Assembly: GCF_016703145.1 (NCBI RefSeq)
Contig: NZ_JADJCO010000002.1
Location: 186,001 to 250,000, forward strand
Origin: Ottowia sp.
GTDB taxonomy: Bacteria; Pseudomonadota; Gammaproteobacteria; Burkholderiales; Burkholderiaceae_C
Length of the DNA stretch: 64,000 nucleotides
Reading direction: 5' to 3'
Shown here: positions 47,439 through 57,764 of the stretch, piece after piece
How the letters are laid out: each line of letters starts with the position of its first letter
How positions within the stretch are numbered: the stretch's first letter is position 1
Translations under genes and position numbers: made by a program
The notes under the pieces: generated by a model
What the model was told of the DNA's origin: nothing
What the model saw: only the letters and a program-made list of their open reading frames with translations
The model's database searches: none

Positions 47439-48993
47439 GCGCGGCCTCCACGGAAGGGGCGGGGGCGCCCGGCCACAGGCCGCTCATCCACTGGCCGATC
47501 CGCTCCACGCTGGCATCGCGTCGCGCCAACGTGGGCGACAGCCGGCCCTTGGCGATGACGTGCAGGCGGTCGCACAGCTCGAACAGCTCGTCCAGTTCCT
47601 CGCTCACCACCAGCACGGCGCAGCCGGCGTCGCGCAGCGCCAGGATCTCGGCGCGGATCTGCGCCGCCGCGCCGACGTCCACGCCCCAGGTCGGCTGCGA
47701 GACGACCAGCAGCTTCGGGCGCGCGTCGATCTCGCGCCCCATGATGTACTTCTGCAGGTTGCCGCCCGACAGCGACCGCGCCGGCGCGCCCGGCCCCGCC
47801 GCCTTGACGCGGAAGCGCTCGATCAGGCCCGCCGACTGCGCGCGCAGCCGCCCGGTGCGCAGCCAGCCCAGCGGGCCCACGGCCTCGCGCCGCGTCAGCA
47901 GCAGGTTGTGCGCCAGGCTCATCTCGGGCACCGCGCCGCGGCCCAGGCGCTCCTCGGGCACGAAGTGCAGGCCCAGCGCGCGGCGCCGGCCCGGCGGCAG
48001 GTGGCCGGCGGCCATGCCCGCTATCGAGATGGACGCCGCCGGCGCGCGCTGGTCCTCGCCCGATAGCGCGAAAAGCAGTTCGCGCTGGCCGTTGCCCGAC
48101 ACCCCCGCGATGCCCACCACCTCGCCCGCGCGCACCTGCAGCGCCACGTCCGCCAGGTCGACGCCAAAGGGCGAGCCGCGCGGCAGGTCCAGCCGGCGCA
48201 CGTCCAGCACCACGTCGCCCGGCGCGCGGTCGTGGTGCCGCAGCGCGGGCGGCTCGGCGCCGATCATCAGGCGCGACAGCGAGGCGTTGCTTTCCTCGCG
48301 CGGGTCGCACACGCCAGTGACGCGGCCGGCGCGCATGACGGTGCACGCGGTGCACAGCGCACGGATTTCGTGCAGCTTGTGGCTGATGTAGAGGATGCTG
48401 CAGCCCTCGGCGGCGAGTTGGCGCAGGGTGACGAACAGCTTGTCCACCGCCTGCGGCGTCAGCACCGAGGTCGGCTCGTCCAGGATCAGCAGGCGCGGCC
48501 CGGCCAGCAGCGCGCGGATGATCTCCACCCGCTGCATCTCGCCCACGCCCAGCGAATGCACGGGCCGCGCGGGGTCGATGTCCAGCCCGTAGGCGGCGGC
48601 GGTCTGCCCGATGCGGCGCGTGACCTCGGCCAGCGGGGTGGTGCGCTCCAGCCCGAGCCACACGTTCTCGGCCACGCTCAGCGTCTCGAACAGGCTGAAG
48701 TGCTGGAACACCATCGCGATGCCGAGCTGGCGCGCTTCTTGCGGGCTGCGGATGGCGACCTGCCGGCCGTCGAAGCGCACCTCGCCGGCGTCGGGCTTGA
48801 CGGCGCCGTAGATGATCTTCATCAGCGTGCTCTTGCCGGCGCCGTTCTCGCCCAGCACGGCGTGGATCTGGCCCGGCGTCACCGCCAGGGCCACGCCGTC
48901 GTTGGCCACCACGCCGGGGTAGCGCTTGGTGATGCCCGACAGCAGCAGGCGCGGCGCGGAAGCTGCCGTGAGTGGAGGTCGGTCGGTCGCCAT
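47425..48993 (-). CDS. Nucleoside/purine-type ABC transporter ATP-binding protein (two cassettes)
   Basis: A 522-residue double ATPase of the RbsA/YufO type. The first cassette is complete (Walker A GENGAGKST, signature LGVGEMQRVEI, Walker B LLILDEPTS). The second has a degenerate Walker A (GVSGNGQRELL), an LSGGNLQKYIMGREI signature and LVVSQPTWGVDVGA, as usual in this family. No gene for a periplasmic binding (BMP-type) protein lies in the set. The gene is divergent from xdhA across 101 bp, so both sides of the purine block can share control. Confidence 0.93.
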   Translation of the reverse strand: MATDRPPLTAASAPRLLLSGITKRYPGVVANDGVALAVTPGQIHAVLGENGAGKSTLMKIIYGAVKPDAGEVRFDGRQVAIRSPQEARQLGIAMVFQHFSLFETLSVAENVWLGLERTTPLAEVTRRIGQTAAAYGLDIDPARPVHSLGVGEMQRVEIIRALLAGPRLLILDEPTSVLTPQAVDKLFVTLRQLAAEGCSILYISHKLHEIRALCTACTVMRAGRVTGVCDPREESNASLSRLMIGAEPPALRHHDRAPGDVVLDVRRLDLPRGSPFGVDLADVALQVRAGEVVGIAGVSGNGQRELLFALSGEDQRAPAASISIAGMAAGHLPPGRRRALGLHFVPEERLGRGAVPEMSLAHNLLLTRREAVGPLGWLRTGRLRAQSAGLIERFRVKAAGPGAPARSLSGGNLQKYIMGREIDARPKLLVVSQPTWGVDVGAAAQIRAEILALRDAGCAVLVVSEELDELFELCDRLHVIAKGRLSPTLARRDASVERIGQWMSGLWPGAPAPSVEAAHAAA

Positions 48994-49094
48994 GAGCTGT
49001 TGAAGAAACGTTGGTTGCCGGAGTGACGGCCGCGGACGAGGGCCGCGCACCGCAGCTTCACGCTTGCAAGAATTGCACCATACTGAAAGACATC

Positions 49095-50584
<1,490 letters not shown>

Positions 50585-50588
<4 letters not shown>

Positions 50589-52897
50589 ACGCCTCGCTGC
50601 CCGACGCCGCGCTGGCCGGCCCCGCCTGCGGCGCACCCCACCCGCATGAAAGCGCCCACGCCCACGTGCAGGGCCTGGCGCCCTACGTCGACGACCTGCC
50701 CGAGCCGCGCGGCACGCTGCACGCCGCGCCCGTGCTCTCGCCCGTGGCGCACGGCCGCCTGCGCGGCGTCGACGTGGCGCCCGCGCTGGCCCACCCCAGC
50801 GTGCGCGCCGTGGTGCTGGCCGCCGACATCCCCGGCGACGCGCGGCTGGCCACGCCTGCGCACGACGAGCCCATCCTGGCCGACGGCCACGTGCACCACG
50901 CCGGGCAGGTGGTCGCCCTGGTGGTGGCCGACACGGTGCAGGCCGCGCGCCACGCGGCGCGGCGGGTGGTGCTGGACATCGAGCTGCTGCCCGCCATCCT
51001 CACCCTCGACGAGGCCATGGCCGCGCACAGCTTCGTGCTGCCGCCCGTCACCGTGGCGCGCGGCGATGCCGGCGCCGCGCTGGCCGCCGCGCCGCACCGG
51101 CTGCGCGGGCGCTTCGCCGTCGGCGGGCAGGAGCACTTCTACCTCGAAGGGCAGGTCGCCCTGGCCGTGCCGCGCGAGCAGGGCCAGTGGCACGTCCTCA
51201 GCAGCACCCAGCACCCCGGCGAGGTGCAGCACTGGGTGGCGCACGCGCTGGGCATCGCCAGCCACGCCGTGCGCGTGGAATGCCGGCGCATGGGCGGCGG
51301 CTTCGGCGGCAAGGAGACGCAGGCCGGCCACCTGGCCGTGTGGGCCGCGCTGGCCGCGCGCAAGACCGGCGCGCCCGTCAAGCTGCGGCTGGACCGCGAC
51401 GACGACTTCCTGGTCACCGGCAAGCGCCACCCCTTCGCCTACGACTACGAGGTGGGCTTCGACGGTGCCGGCCGCATCCTCGGCCTGAAGCTGGACATGA
51501 TGGCCAACTGCGGCTTCTCGGCCGATTTGTCCGGCCCGGTGGCCGACCGCGCGGTGTTCCATGTGGACAACGCCTACTTCCTGGAGCACGTCGCCATCCG
51601 CAGCTTCCGCTGCCGCACCCACGTGCAGAGCCACACCGCCTTCCGCGGCTTCGGCGGCCCGCAGGGCGTGATCGCCATCGAGACCCTGCTGGGCGACATC
51701 GCGCGCCACCTCGGCCGCGACGCGCTGGACGTGCGCCTGGCCAACCTGTACGGCCGCGGCGAGCGCGACACCACCCACTACCAGATGCGGGTGGAGGACA
51801 ACATCCTGCCCGAGCTGCTACCAAAACTGGAGCTGATAGCGCAATACCGGCGCCGGCAGGAGGCCGTTTCGGCTTGGAATTCTGCGCACGCCGACGTCAA
51901 GCGCGGCCTGGCGGTCACGCCGGTGAAGTTCGGCATCAGCTTCACCGCCACGCTGTTCAACCAGGCCGGCGCGCTGGTGCACGTGTACACCGACGGCAGC
52001 GTGCAGGTCAGCCACGGCGGCACCGAGATGGGCCAGGGCCTGCACACCAAGGTGGCGCAGGTCGTGGCCGACGAGCTGGGCGTGCCGCTGGCGCGCGTGC
52101 TCGTCACCGCCAGCGACACCGACAAGGTGCCCAACGCCAGCGCCACCGCCGCCTCCAGCGGTACCGACTTGAACGGCAAGGCCGCCCAGGCCGCCGCGCG
52201 CGCCGTGCGCGACAACCTGGCCGCCTTCGTCGCCGGGCTGGACGGCTGCGGCGCCGGGGCGGTGTCGTTCGCCGGCGGCCAGGTCGCCAGCCCCAAGGCC
52301 GAGCGTGGCTTCGCCCAGGTGGTGCAACTGGCCTACGCCAACCGCATCCAGCTGTGGAGCGACGGCTTCTACCGCACGCCCAAGATCCACTACGACAAGC
52401 AGACCCTCACCGGCCGGCCGTTCTTCTACTTCGCCTACGGCGCGGCGTGCAGCGAGGTGGCCGTGGACACCCGCACCGGCGAATACCGCGTGCTGGCCGT
52501 GGACATCCTGCACGACGTGGGCCGCAGCATCAACCCGGCCATCGACATCGGCCAGATCGAGGGCGGCTTCATCCAGGGCATGGGCTGGCTCACCACCGAA
52601 GAGCTGGTGTGGGACGAGAAGGGCCTGCTCGCCACCCGGGCGCCCAGCACCTACAAGATCCCCACCGCCGGCGACGTGCCGCCGCACTTCGCCGTGCACC
52701 TGTGGCCCGAGGCCAACGCGGAAGACACCATCTTCCGCGGCAAGGCCGTCGGCGAGCCGCCCTTCATGCTGGCCATCAGCGTCTGGGAGGCGCTGCGCCA
52801 CGCCGTGGCCGCCGCGCGGGGCGGCGAGCATCCTCGCGTGCAGATGGACGCGCCCGCCACGCCCGAGCGCGTGTGGCGGGCCATCGCGGCGCCCTGA
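50585..52897 (+). CDS. xdhB: Xanthine dehydrogenase molybdenum-binding subunit
   Basis: A 770-residue subunit that binds the molybdopterin cofactor and oxidises hypoxanthine and xanthine to urate. Cofactor-contacting motifs are GGQEHFYLEGQVAL, MGGGFGGKETQ, FRGFGGPQG and EMGQGLHTKV; the catalytic glutamate is in KAVGEPPFMLAISVWEAL near the C-terminus. Residues about 411-432 come from a family A element (51816-51880) placed just before the conserved KRGLAVTPVKFGISF. No xdhC gene for cofactor insertion follows; a PNPOx-type gene does. Confidence 0.94.
51816..51880 (+). repeat. Family A element inside xdhB
   Basis: CTGCTACCAAAACTGGAGCT, then GATAGCGCAATACCGGCGCC, then GGCAGGAGGCCGTTTCGGCT. It is read as LPKLELIAQ and so on, in the same frame of the element as in xdhA. 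Confidence 0.8.
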
Positions 52898-52975
52898 CGG
52901 CGGGCGCGAAAAGCGGGCGGAAAACCTAGAATTGCGCCCTCCGCCTCTTCCAGACATCCCGCCGGCCCGGCCCGC

Positions 52976-53494
52976 ATGCAGCCCCCCGCAGACAGCCCCA
53001 CGCCCGCCGCGCTGCTGCGGCCCGAGCACGCCGCCTGGATCGCCCGGGGCGTGTCCACCATCGTCGCCTCGCGCGACGCGCTGCACCACCCCAGCCTGAT
53101 GCGCGCGGTCGGCGCCGACATCGCCGGGGACGGCGGGCGCATCACCGTCTACCTGAACCAGCTGACCGCGCGGCAGGTGCTGGCCGACCTGGAAGCCACC
53201 GGCCAGATCGCCGTGGTGTTCAGCGAGCCCAGCACCAACCGGTCGCTGCAGGTCAAGGCCCGCCGCGTCGAGCTGCGCCCCGCCGAGGCGCGCGACGCCG
53301 CCGTGCTGCAGCGCTACCTGCGCGGCATGGAATGGCAACTGGGGCAGATCGGCTTCAGCCCCGTGCACACCCGCGCCATGCTGGCCCACCGACTGGACGA
53401 CGTGGTGGCCGTGGGCTTCACGCCGGAGCAGGCCTTCGACCAGACGCCGGGCCGCCAGGCCGGCGCGCCACTGGCCGGCGGTACGCGGCCATGA
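52976..53494 (+). CDS. PNPOx-fold (pyridoxamine 5'-phosphate oxidase family) protein
   Basis: A 172-residue single-domain protein with a split-barrel flavin-binding fold. The core has ARGVSTIVASRDALHHPSLM and ITVYLNQLTARQVLADLEAT, then IAVVFSEPSTNRSLQVKARR. Family members bind FMN, F420 or heme; the cofactor here is not evident. It overlaps the PNPOx-GAF gene by ATGA, so the two proteins are probably made together and may form a unit. It lies 78 bp after xdhB, with a possible -10 box TAGAAT at 52927-52932. Confidence 0.8.
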   Translation: MQPPADSPTPAALLRPEHAAWIARGVSTIVASRDALHHPSLMRAVGADIAGDGGRITVYLNQLTARQVLADLEATGQIAVVFSEPSTNRSLQVKARRVELRPAEARDAAVLQRYLRGMEWQLGQIGFSPVHTRAMLAHRLDDVVAVGFTPEQAFDQTPGRQAGAPLAGGTRP

Positions 53495-54882
53495 GGGCCG
53501 TCCAAAGCCAGCTCGTACCGCAGCCGCAGGCAGGAGGTGCTCCGGTGAACCCGCTCGCGCTCGACGACATCCGGCTCTGCCTGGAGGGCATCATCCCCGC
53601 CATCATCGCCACCTGCGCGGCCGACGGCACGCCCAACGTGGCCTACCTGTCGCAGGTCTACTACGTCGATCCGGGCCACGTCGCGCTGTCGTTCCAGTTC
53701 TTCAACAAGACGCGGCAGAACATCCTGGCCAACCCCGACGCCACGCTGCTGCTGCTGGATCCGCACACCTTCGCCTTCTACCGGCTGGGCATCCGCTACC
53801 TGCACACGCAGACCGAGGGGCCGGTGTTCGAGAGCATGCGCGCGCAGCTGGCCGGCATCGCCTCGCACAGCGGCATGGCCGACGTGTTCGAACTCAAGGG
53901 CGCCGACCTCTATGCCGTGCGCGGCATCGAGCCCGTGCCCGGCGACAGCCTGCCGCCCCCGCCGCCCCGGCGTGGCCTGCTGGGCGCGGCCCGGCGCGGC
54001 GGCGAGCAACTGGCGCGCAGCCACTCGCTCGACGAGGCGCTGGCCGCCGTGGTGCGCGCGCTCACGCAGGACCTGGGCGTGGCGCACGCCATGGTCCTGC
54101 TGCTCGACCCGGCCCAGCAGCGCCTTTACACCGTGGCCAGCCACGGCTACGCGCGCTCGGGCGTGGGCTCGGAGATCGCGCTGGGCCAGGGCGTGATCGG
54201 CATGGCCGCCCGGGCGCGCACGCCGGTGCGCATTTCCCACGTCGTCAACGCCAGCCTGTACAGCCACGCGGCGCGCCAGAGCCTGGAGCTGCCCACCGGG
54301 CCCAGCACCGACATCCCCTACCCCGGCCTGCCCCAGCCGCACAGCCAGATGGCGGTGCCCGTCGCCTCGGCCGACCGGCTGCTGGGCGTGGTCTTCGTCG
54401 AGAGCACCGAGGAGGCGCGCTTCGGCTTCGAGGACGAGGACGTGCTGGTGTCGCTGGCCAGCCACCTGGGCACCACCATCGACCTGCTGCGCCAGGACGG
54501 CGACGCCGCCGGCCCCGCCCACGGCCCGCGCCGCGCCGAGCCGCCGCCCGCCGTGCACGGCCACCTGCGGGTGCACCGCTACCGCAGCAACAACAGCATC
54601 TTCCTCAACGGCAGCTACCTCATCAAGGGCGTGGCCGGGGCCATCTTCTGGAAACTGCTGCAGGACTACCTGCGGCACGGCCGCACCGCCTTCACCAACC
54701 GCGAGCTGCGGCTGGACCCCGGCATCGGCCTGCCCGACGTGGTGGACAACCTGGAGGCGCGCCTGATCCTGCTGGAGCGCCGCCTGGCCGAGCAGCCGCT
54801 GCCCCTGCGCATCGAGAAGACCGGGCGCGGCCAGTTCCGCCTGTGCGTGGGGGCGCGGGTGGAGGCGGGCGAGTCGGAATAA
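53491..54882 (+). CDS. PNPOx-like / GAF / C-terminal winged-helix-like fusion protein
   Basis: A 463-residue three-part protein. Residues about 25-140 look like a PNPOx split barrel (IIPAIIATCAADGTPNVAYL, then LSFQFFNKTRQNILANP). About 175-340 form a GAF domain (LTQDLGVAHAMVLLLD, then LGQGVIGMAARARTPVRISH). The last 110 residues (RYRSNNSIFLNGSYLIKGVA, then HGRTAFTNRELRLDPGIGLP) resemble a winged-helix output domain, but this is a judgement from pattern. It could be a redox or ligand sensor. The hemerythrin-like gene is convergent with it. Confidence 0.8.
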   Translation: MRAVQSQLVPQPQAGGAPVNPLALDDIRLCLEGIIPAIIATCAADGTPNVAYLSQVYYVDPGHVALSFQFFNKTRQNILANPDATLLLLDPHTFAFYRLGIRYLHTQTEGPVFESMRAQLAGIASHSGMADVFELKGADLYAVRGIEPVPGDSLPPPPPRRGLLGAARRGGEQLARSHSLDEALAAVVRALTQDLGVAHAMVLLLDPAQQRLYTVASHGYARSGVGSEIALGQGVIGMAARARTPVRISHVVNASLYSHAARQSLELPTGPSTDIPYPGLPQPHSQMAVPVASADRLLGVVFVESTEEARFGFEDEDVLVSLASHLGTTIDLLRQDGDAAGPAHGPRRAEPPPAVHGHLRVHRYRSNNSIFLNGSYLIKGVAGAIFWKLLQDYLRHGRTAFTNRELRLDPGIGLPDVVDNLEARLILLERRLAEQPLPLRIEKTGRGQFRLCVGARVEAGESE

Positions 54883-54918
54883 GGCGAGTCTGAACAGGGC
54901 GGGGCCGCAAACGCGCTC

Positions 54919-55638
54919 TCAGGCCGGCACGCCCAGGCCGCCGGCGAGCCGGGCCCAGTCGTGGCCGCTCAGGTGCGGCCGCACCACGTCCAGCGCGGCG
55001 GCGAAGGCCGGGGCCGGCGCGCCGGCCTGCATGCCGCCCAGCACCTGCAGGCGCTCGGCCGGCGCCATGGCGGGGATCATCCAGCGCAGCATCGTGAGGT
55101 TTTCCTCCGGCGGGAGGCTGGCCACGATGCGCATCTCCAGCGCCTGCAGCTCCTCGTCGCCGTAGCCGTCCCACAGCACCTGGTTATGCGCGGTTTCCTC
55201 GAAGTGCATGTGCTGGAAGTTCTCGGCCACGAACAGCGCCAGTTGCCGGTACAGCGCCAGCGCGGCGGCCGCGCGCGCGGCGCCCTGGCAGGCGCCCAGC
55301 AGGGCCACGGCCTGGCGCAACTGCGCGAGCGCGGCCAGGTGGTGCGCGTGCTCCCCGGCGACCTGGGCGCTGCTGCCGGGGCGATGCGCCTCCATCGCGG
55401 GGTGGATGAAATCGTTCTCGTGGCCCAGGTGGCTTTCGCAGCATTCGGCCAGCGCCAGCACGCGCGCGCTGGCGCGCGCCACATCGGCGCCATCGCCGGC
55501 GTCCAGGCGGCCCAGGGCCGCCAGGGTGTCCATCATCATCGCGCGCAGGGCCTTGTGGATGCCCTGGTAGATGTTCAGGCGCGGCAGCGCCTCGGCCAGG
55601 GTCTGGGCGGCCTGCATCTCGCGGGGGTCGATCTTCAT
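54919..55638 (-). CDS. Hemerythrin-like domain protein
   Basis: A 239-residue mostly helical protein. Its histidine/glutamate pattern fits a di-iron hemerythrin bundle: His28, ESHLGHE around 69-74, GEHAHH around 96-100 and HMHFEETAH around 143-151. A further helical tail of about 60 residues follows. Such proteins bind oxygen, nitric oxide or iron, or protect and repair iron-sulfur clusters. The ATG at 55636-55638 has a GAGAGGA ribosome binding site. The upstream region carries three phased TTGCTA motifs. Confidence 0.82.
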   Translation of the reverse strand: MKIDPREMQAAQTLAEALPRLNIYQGIHKALRAMMMDTLAALGRLDAGDGADVARASARVLALAECCESHLGHENDFIHPAMEAHRPGSSAQVAGEHAHHLAALAQLRQAVALLGACQGAARAAAALALYRQLALFVAENFQHMHFEETAHNQVLWDGYGDEELQALEMRIVASLPPEENLTMLRWMIPAMAPAERLQVLGGMQAGAPAPAFAAALDVVRPHLSGHDWARLAGGLGVPA

Positions 55639-55742
55639 GCTTTTCCTCTCAGGGGCCGTTTTCAGGTCTTGGCCCGTCAAAAACCCGCCGCTCCCTTGAG
55701 CCGCGGTAAGGGGAAAAGTCTAGGAACGCCGCCGGCCCGGCG

Positions 55743-55781
55743 TTGCTAAGAGTTTGCTAGCCGCATCCTAAATTCTTGCTA
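55743..55781 (-). promoter_or_regulatory. Three phased TTGCTA motifs between the hemerythrin-like and MscS genes
   Basis: TTGCTA begins at 55743, 55754 and 55776, all in the same orientation and 11 and 22 bp apart, which places them on one face of the helix. No regulator is known to fit; it may be an operator for either divergent gene. Confidence 0.4.
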
Positions 55782-55867
55782 AACGGTGTGGCGGGCGCCC
55801 CTGCCTTTACGATCGGCGGCGACGGCGGGCCGCTTCCGGGCCCGCGCCATGACTTTCACAGGTGACC

Positions 55868-56452
55868 ATGCTCGAACTGATGCGCCGATTCCGAACGCGC
55901 CTGCCCGACTGGATGCAGGACTGGCTGGAAATCCTCATCCCGGGGCTGCAGATCGCCCTGGTCCTGCTGGCCGCGTGGCTGCTCAACTGGCTGGTCAAGC
56001 GCGTGATCGCCCGCGCCGGCCGGCTCTACGGCCTGCCACCCGAAATGTTGGTGCCCTTGCGCGGCGCGTGCCGCTGGCTCATCGCCGCCGCCGCCGCGCT
56101 GCTGGTGCTGGAGCGCCTGGGCGTGTCCGCCGCCGTGCTGTGGACGGCCTTCACCGGCTTCGCCGCCGTGGGCGCGGTGGCCTTCTTCGCGGCGTGGAGC
56201 GTGCTGTCCAACCTGTTCTGCGCCATGCTCATCTTCGTCGCCCAACCGCTGCGCCTGGGCGACGACATCGAGGTGCTGGACATGGCCGAAAAACCCGGTG
56301 CCAAGGGCCGCGTGATCGACATCAACTTGCTCTACATCACGCTGCGCGAGGCCGGCGAGGCGGGCGAGCAAGACCGGCTGCTGCAGATCCCCAACGCGCT
56401 GATCTTCCAGCGCGTGGTGCGCCGCTGGCCAGCGGGCGGGATCGTGTCCTGA
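55868..56452 (+). CDS. Small MscS-family mechanosensitive channel
   Basis: A 194-residue minimal MscS-like protein. Membrane helices lie at about residues 25-45, 65-82 and 90-115. The pore helix and beta domain follow: AVGAVAFFAAWSVLSNLFCA, then IFVAQPLRLGDDIEVLD. The C-terminal alpha-beta domain of long MscS proteins is missing, and the protein ends after LLQIPNALIFQRVVRRW. Possible start codons are ATG 55868 or GTG 55862. The foreign block starts 45 bp behind the stop, so the 3' end is intact. Confidence 0.85.
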   Translation: MLELMRRFRTRLPDWMQDWLEILIPGLQIALVLLAAWLLNWLVKRVIARAGRLYGLPPEMLVPLRGACRWLIAAAAALLVLERLGVSAAVLWTAFTGFAAVGAVAFFAAWSVLSNLFCAMLIFVAQPLRLGDDIEVLDMAEKPGAKGRVIDINLLYITLREAGEAGEQDRLLQIPNALIFQRVVRRWPAGGIVS

Positions 56453-56496
56453 GCGGGGATAAATCAATCTGGAAAGATTGCGCCCCATCATAAAAT

Positions 56497-56549
56497 AGGG
56501 CCAGATAAGAATCTTCTTGTTGCAAATAGGAAAATTTTCATCTGACCCT
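56497..56549 (+). repeat. Imperfect 53-bp palindrome, left border of the A/T-rich block
   Basis: AGGGCCAGATAAGAATCTTC on the left is the imperfect inverse of GAAAATTTTCATCTGACCCT on the right. Its first 30 bases recur at 58724-58753 with two differences. The 315 bp between the MscS gene and the next full gene hold this element and the truncated thioesterase. Confidence 0.8.
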
Positions 56550-56558
56550 AATTAATAT

Positions 56559-56714
56559 CTAATTAATCTGCTGGTAGAGATTCGCGGCGCGCAGATACTC
56601 CACTATTGCATCCTGACAATAGTCGAGATAGACGGAATTGTGGATGTGACCGAAGATATCGATATGACGCATCGAGACGCGGAACTGGGCGTGGCACTTA
56701 CGTTCTTCAGTCAT
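56559..56714 (-). pseudogene. Truncated hotdog-fold acyl-CoA thioesterase (N-terminal fragment)
   Basis: The minus strand from ATG 56712-56714 encodes 51 residues starting MTEERKCHAQF, then VSMRHIDIFGHIHNSVYLDY and CQDAIVEYLRAANLY, and stops at 56559-56561. The aspartate-glycine-histidine-asparagine-tyrosine pattern (DIFGHIHNSVYLDY) is the active-site helix of 4-hydroxybenzoyl-CoA/YbgC-type thioesterases, which are normally about 130-150 residues. The remaining two thirds are missing, and the frame ends within 10 bp of the palindrome at 56497-56549. It probably was divergent from the reductase gene before truncation. Confidence 0.78.
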
Positions 56715-56767
56715 GCGTCATCCAAAAAGAAACGTTCATTTCTCTCGCCTTGACCAATGGGAATTCA

Positions 56768-57748
56768 ATGCATCAACGGGCGATTATCCATGAGTTCGGA
56801 GATGCACGCGACGTCGTGAAACTCGAAAGCCATGGCCTGGCGCCGCTTGCAGCGAACAGCGTTCGGATCCGGATGACGGCGCGCGCAATCAACCCGTCCG
56901 ACCTCATCACGATTTCCGGCGCCTATCGATCGAGGACGCAATTGCCTTTCCTGCCCGGCTTCGAAGGCGTCGGCGTGGTTGAAGAACTCGGGGCTCAAGT
57001 CAGCGGGATCGCAAAGGGTGCGCGTGTCATCCCCATCGGCTCGGCTGGTGCCTGGCAGGACGTGAAGGACAGCGAGGCCGCATGGTGCTTGCAGGTGCCG
57101 GATGGCGTCGACGACGAGCAAGCGGCAATGAGCTACGTCAATCCCATGACGGCCTGGGGCATGCTGCATGAAGTTGCCAAAGTGCGGCCCGGCATGCGCA
57201 TCGCCGTGACTGCGGCGGGTTCCGCCATCGGCCAGATGATCGTTAAGCTTGCCAATATCGCTGGCTTGCGACCGATCGCGCTGCTGAGAAGCGAACGCGC
57301 CAAGCGCAATCTCGCGGGCCTGTCCGCCGACCTGATTCAATATGCCGGCAGCACGGAGTCTCTCCATGGGAGCGACGTCTCGGCGCCCGTCGACAAGGTC
57401 GATGCGATCTTCGATTGCGTGGGCGGACAGGGCGCGCTCCCGCTCACGCATCTCTTGCGCCACAACGGCATGTTCATTCACTACGGGCTGTTGTCGGGGC
57501 AACCGATCCCTTCGAAGCTTTGGTCGGAAAGACCCGACATCGACTTCCAGATGTTCCATCTGCGAAGCTGGATTCGCGAGATTCCCTTCGAAAAAGTGCA
57601 AGCGACCTATGCGCAGGTCGGTGCATTGATCGCCAATGGCGAAATACGCTCGAACATTCGCAGCCGCTATCGGCTGAACGATGTGAAGGCAGCGCTTCGC
57701 GATGCGAGCAATCCCTTGGCCGAGGGGAAGGTCCTGATCGCCCCTTGA
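56768..57748 (+). CDS. Zinc-free medium-chain dehydrogenase/reductase (enoyl thioester or quinone reductase type)
   Basis: A 326-residue MDR protein. The GroES-like domain has RAINPSDLITISGAYR and LPFLPGFEGVGVVEELG; the Rossmann domain has VTAAGSAIGQMIVKLANIAG and DKVDAIFDCVGG. Cysteines and histidines of zinc alcohol dehydrogenases are absent. It resembles the 2-enoyl thioester reductase (MECR-like) branch, NADPH-dependent. Codon use is less G/C-rich than in the neighbours, in line with the foreign block. It is divergent from the thioesterase fragment. Confidence 0.82.
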   Translation: MHQRAIIHEFGDARDVVKLESHGLAPLAANSVRIRMTARAINPSDLITISGAYRSRTQLPFLPGFEGVGVVEELGAQVSGIAKGARVIPIGSAGAWQDVKDSEAAWCLQVPDGVDDEQAAMSYVNPMTAWGMLHEVAKVRPGMRIAVTAAGSAIGQMIVKLANIAGLRPIALLRSERAKRNLAGLSADLIQYAGSTESLHGSDVSAPVDKVDAIFDCVGGQGALPLTHLLRHNGMFIHYGLLSGQPIPSKLWSERPDIDFQMFHLRSWIREIPFEKVQATYAQVGALIANGEIRSNIRSRYRLNDVKAALRDASNPLAEGKVLIAP

Positions 57749-57764
57749 ATAGGCGTGCCGCGCA

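Noticed and set aside
48994..49094. Purine riboswitch in front of xdhA or the ABC transporter
   Set aside because: The 101-bp divergent region is too short for both leaders and shows no conserved three-way junction core.
56466..56481. CAATCT-GGAA-AGATTG hairpin behind the MscS gene as a terminator
   Set aside because: The stem is only 6 bp, A/T-containing, and no T-run follows.
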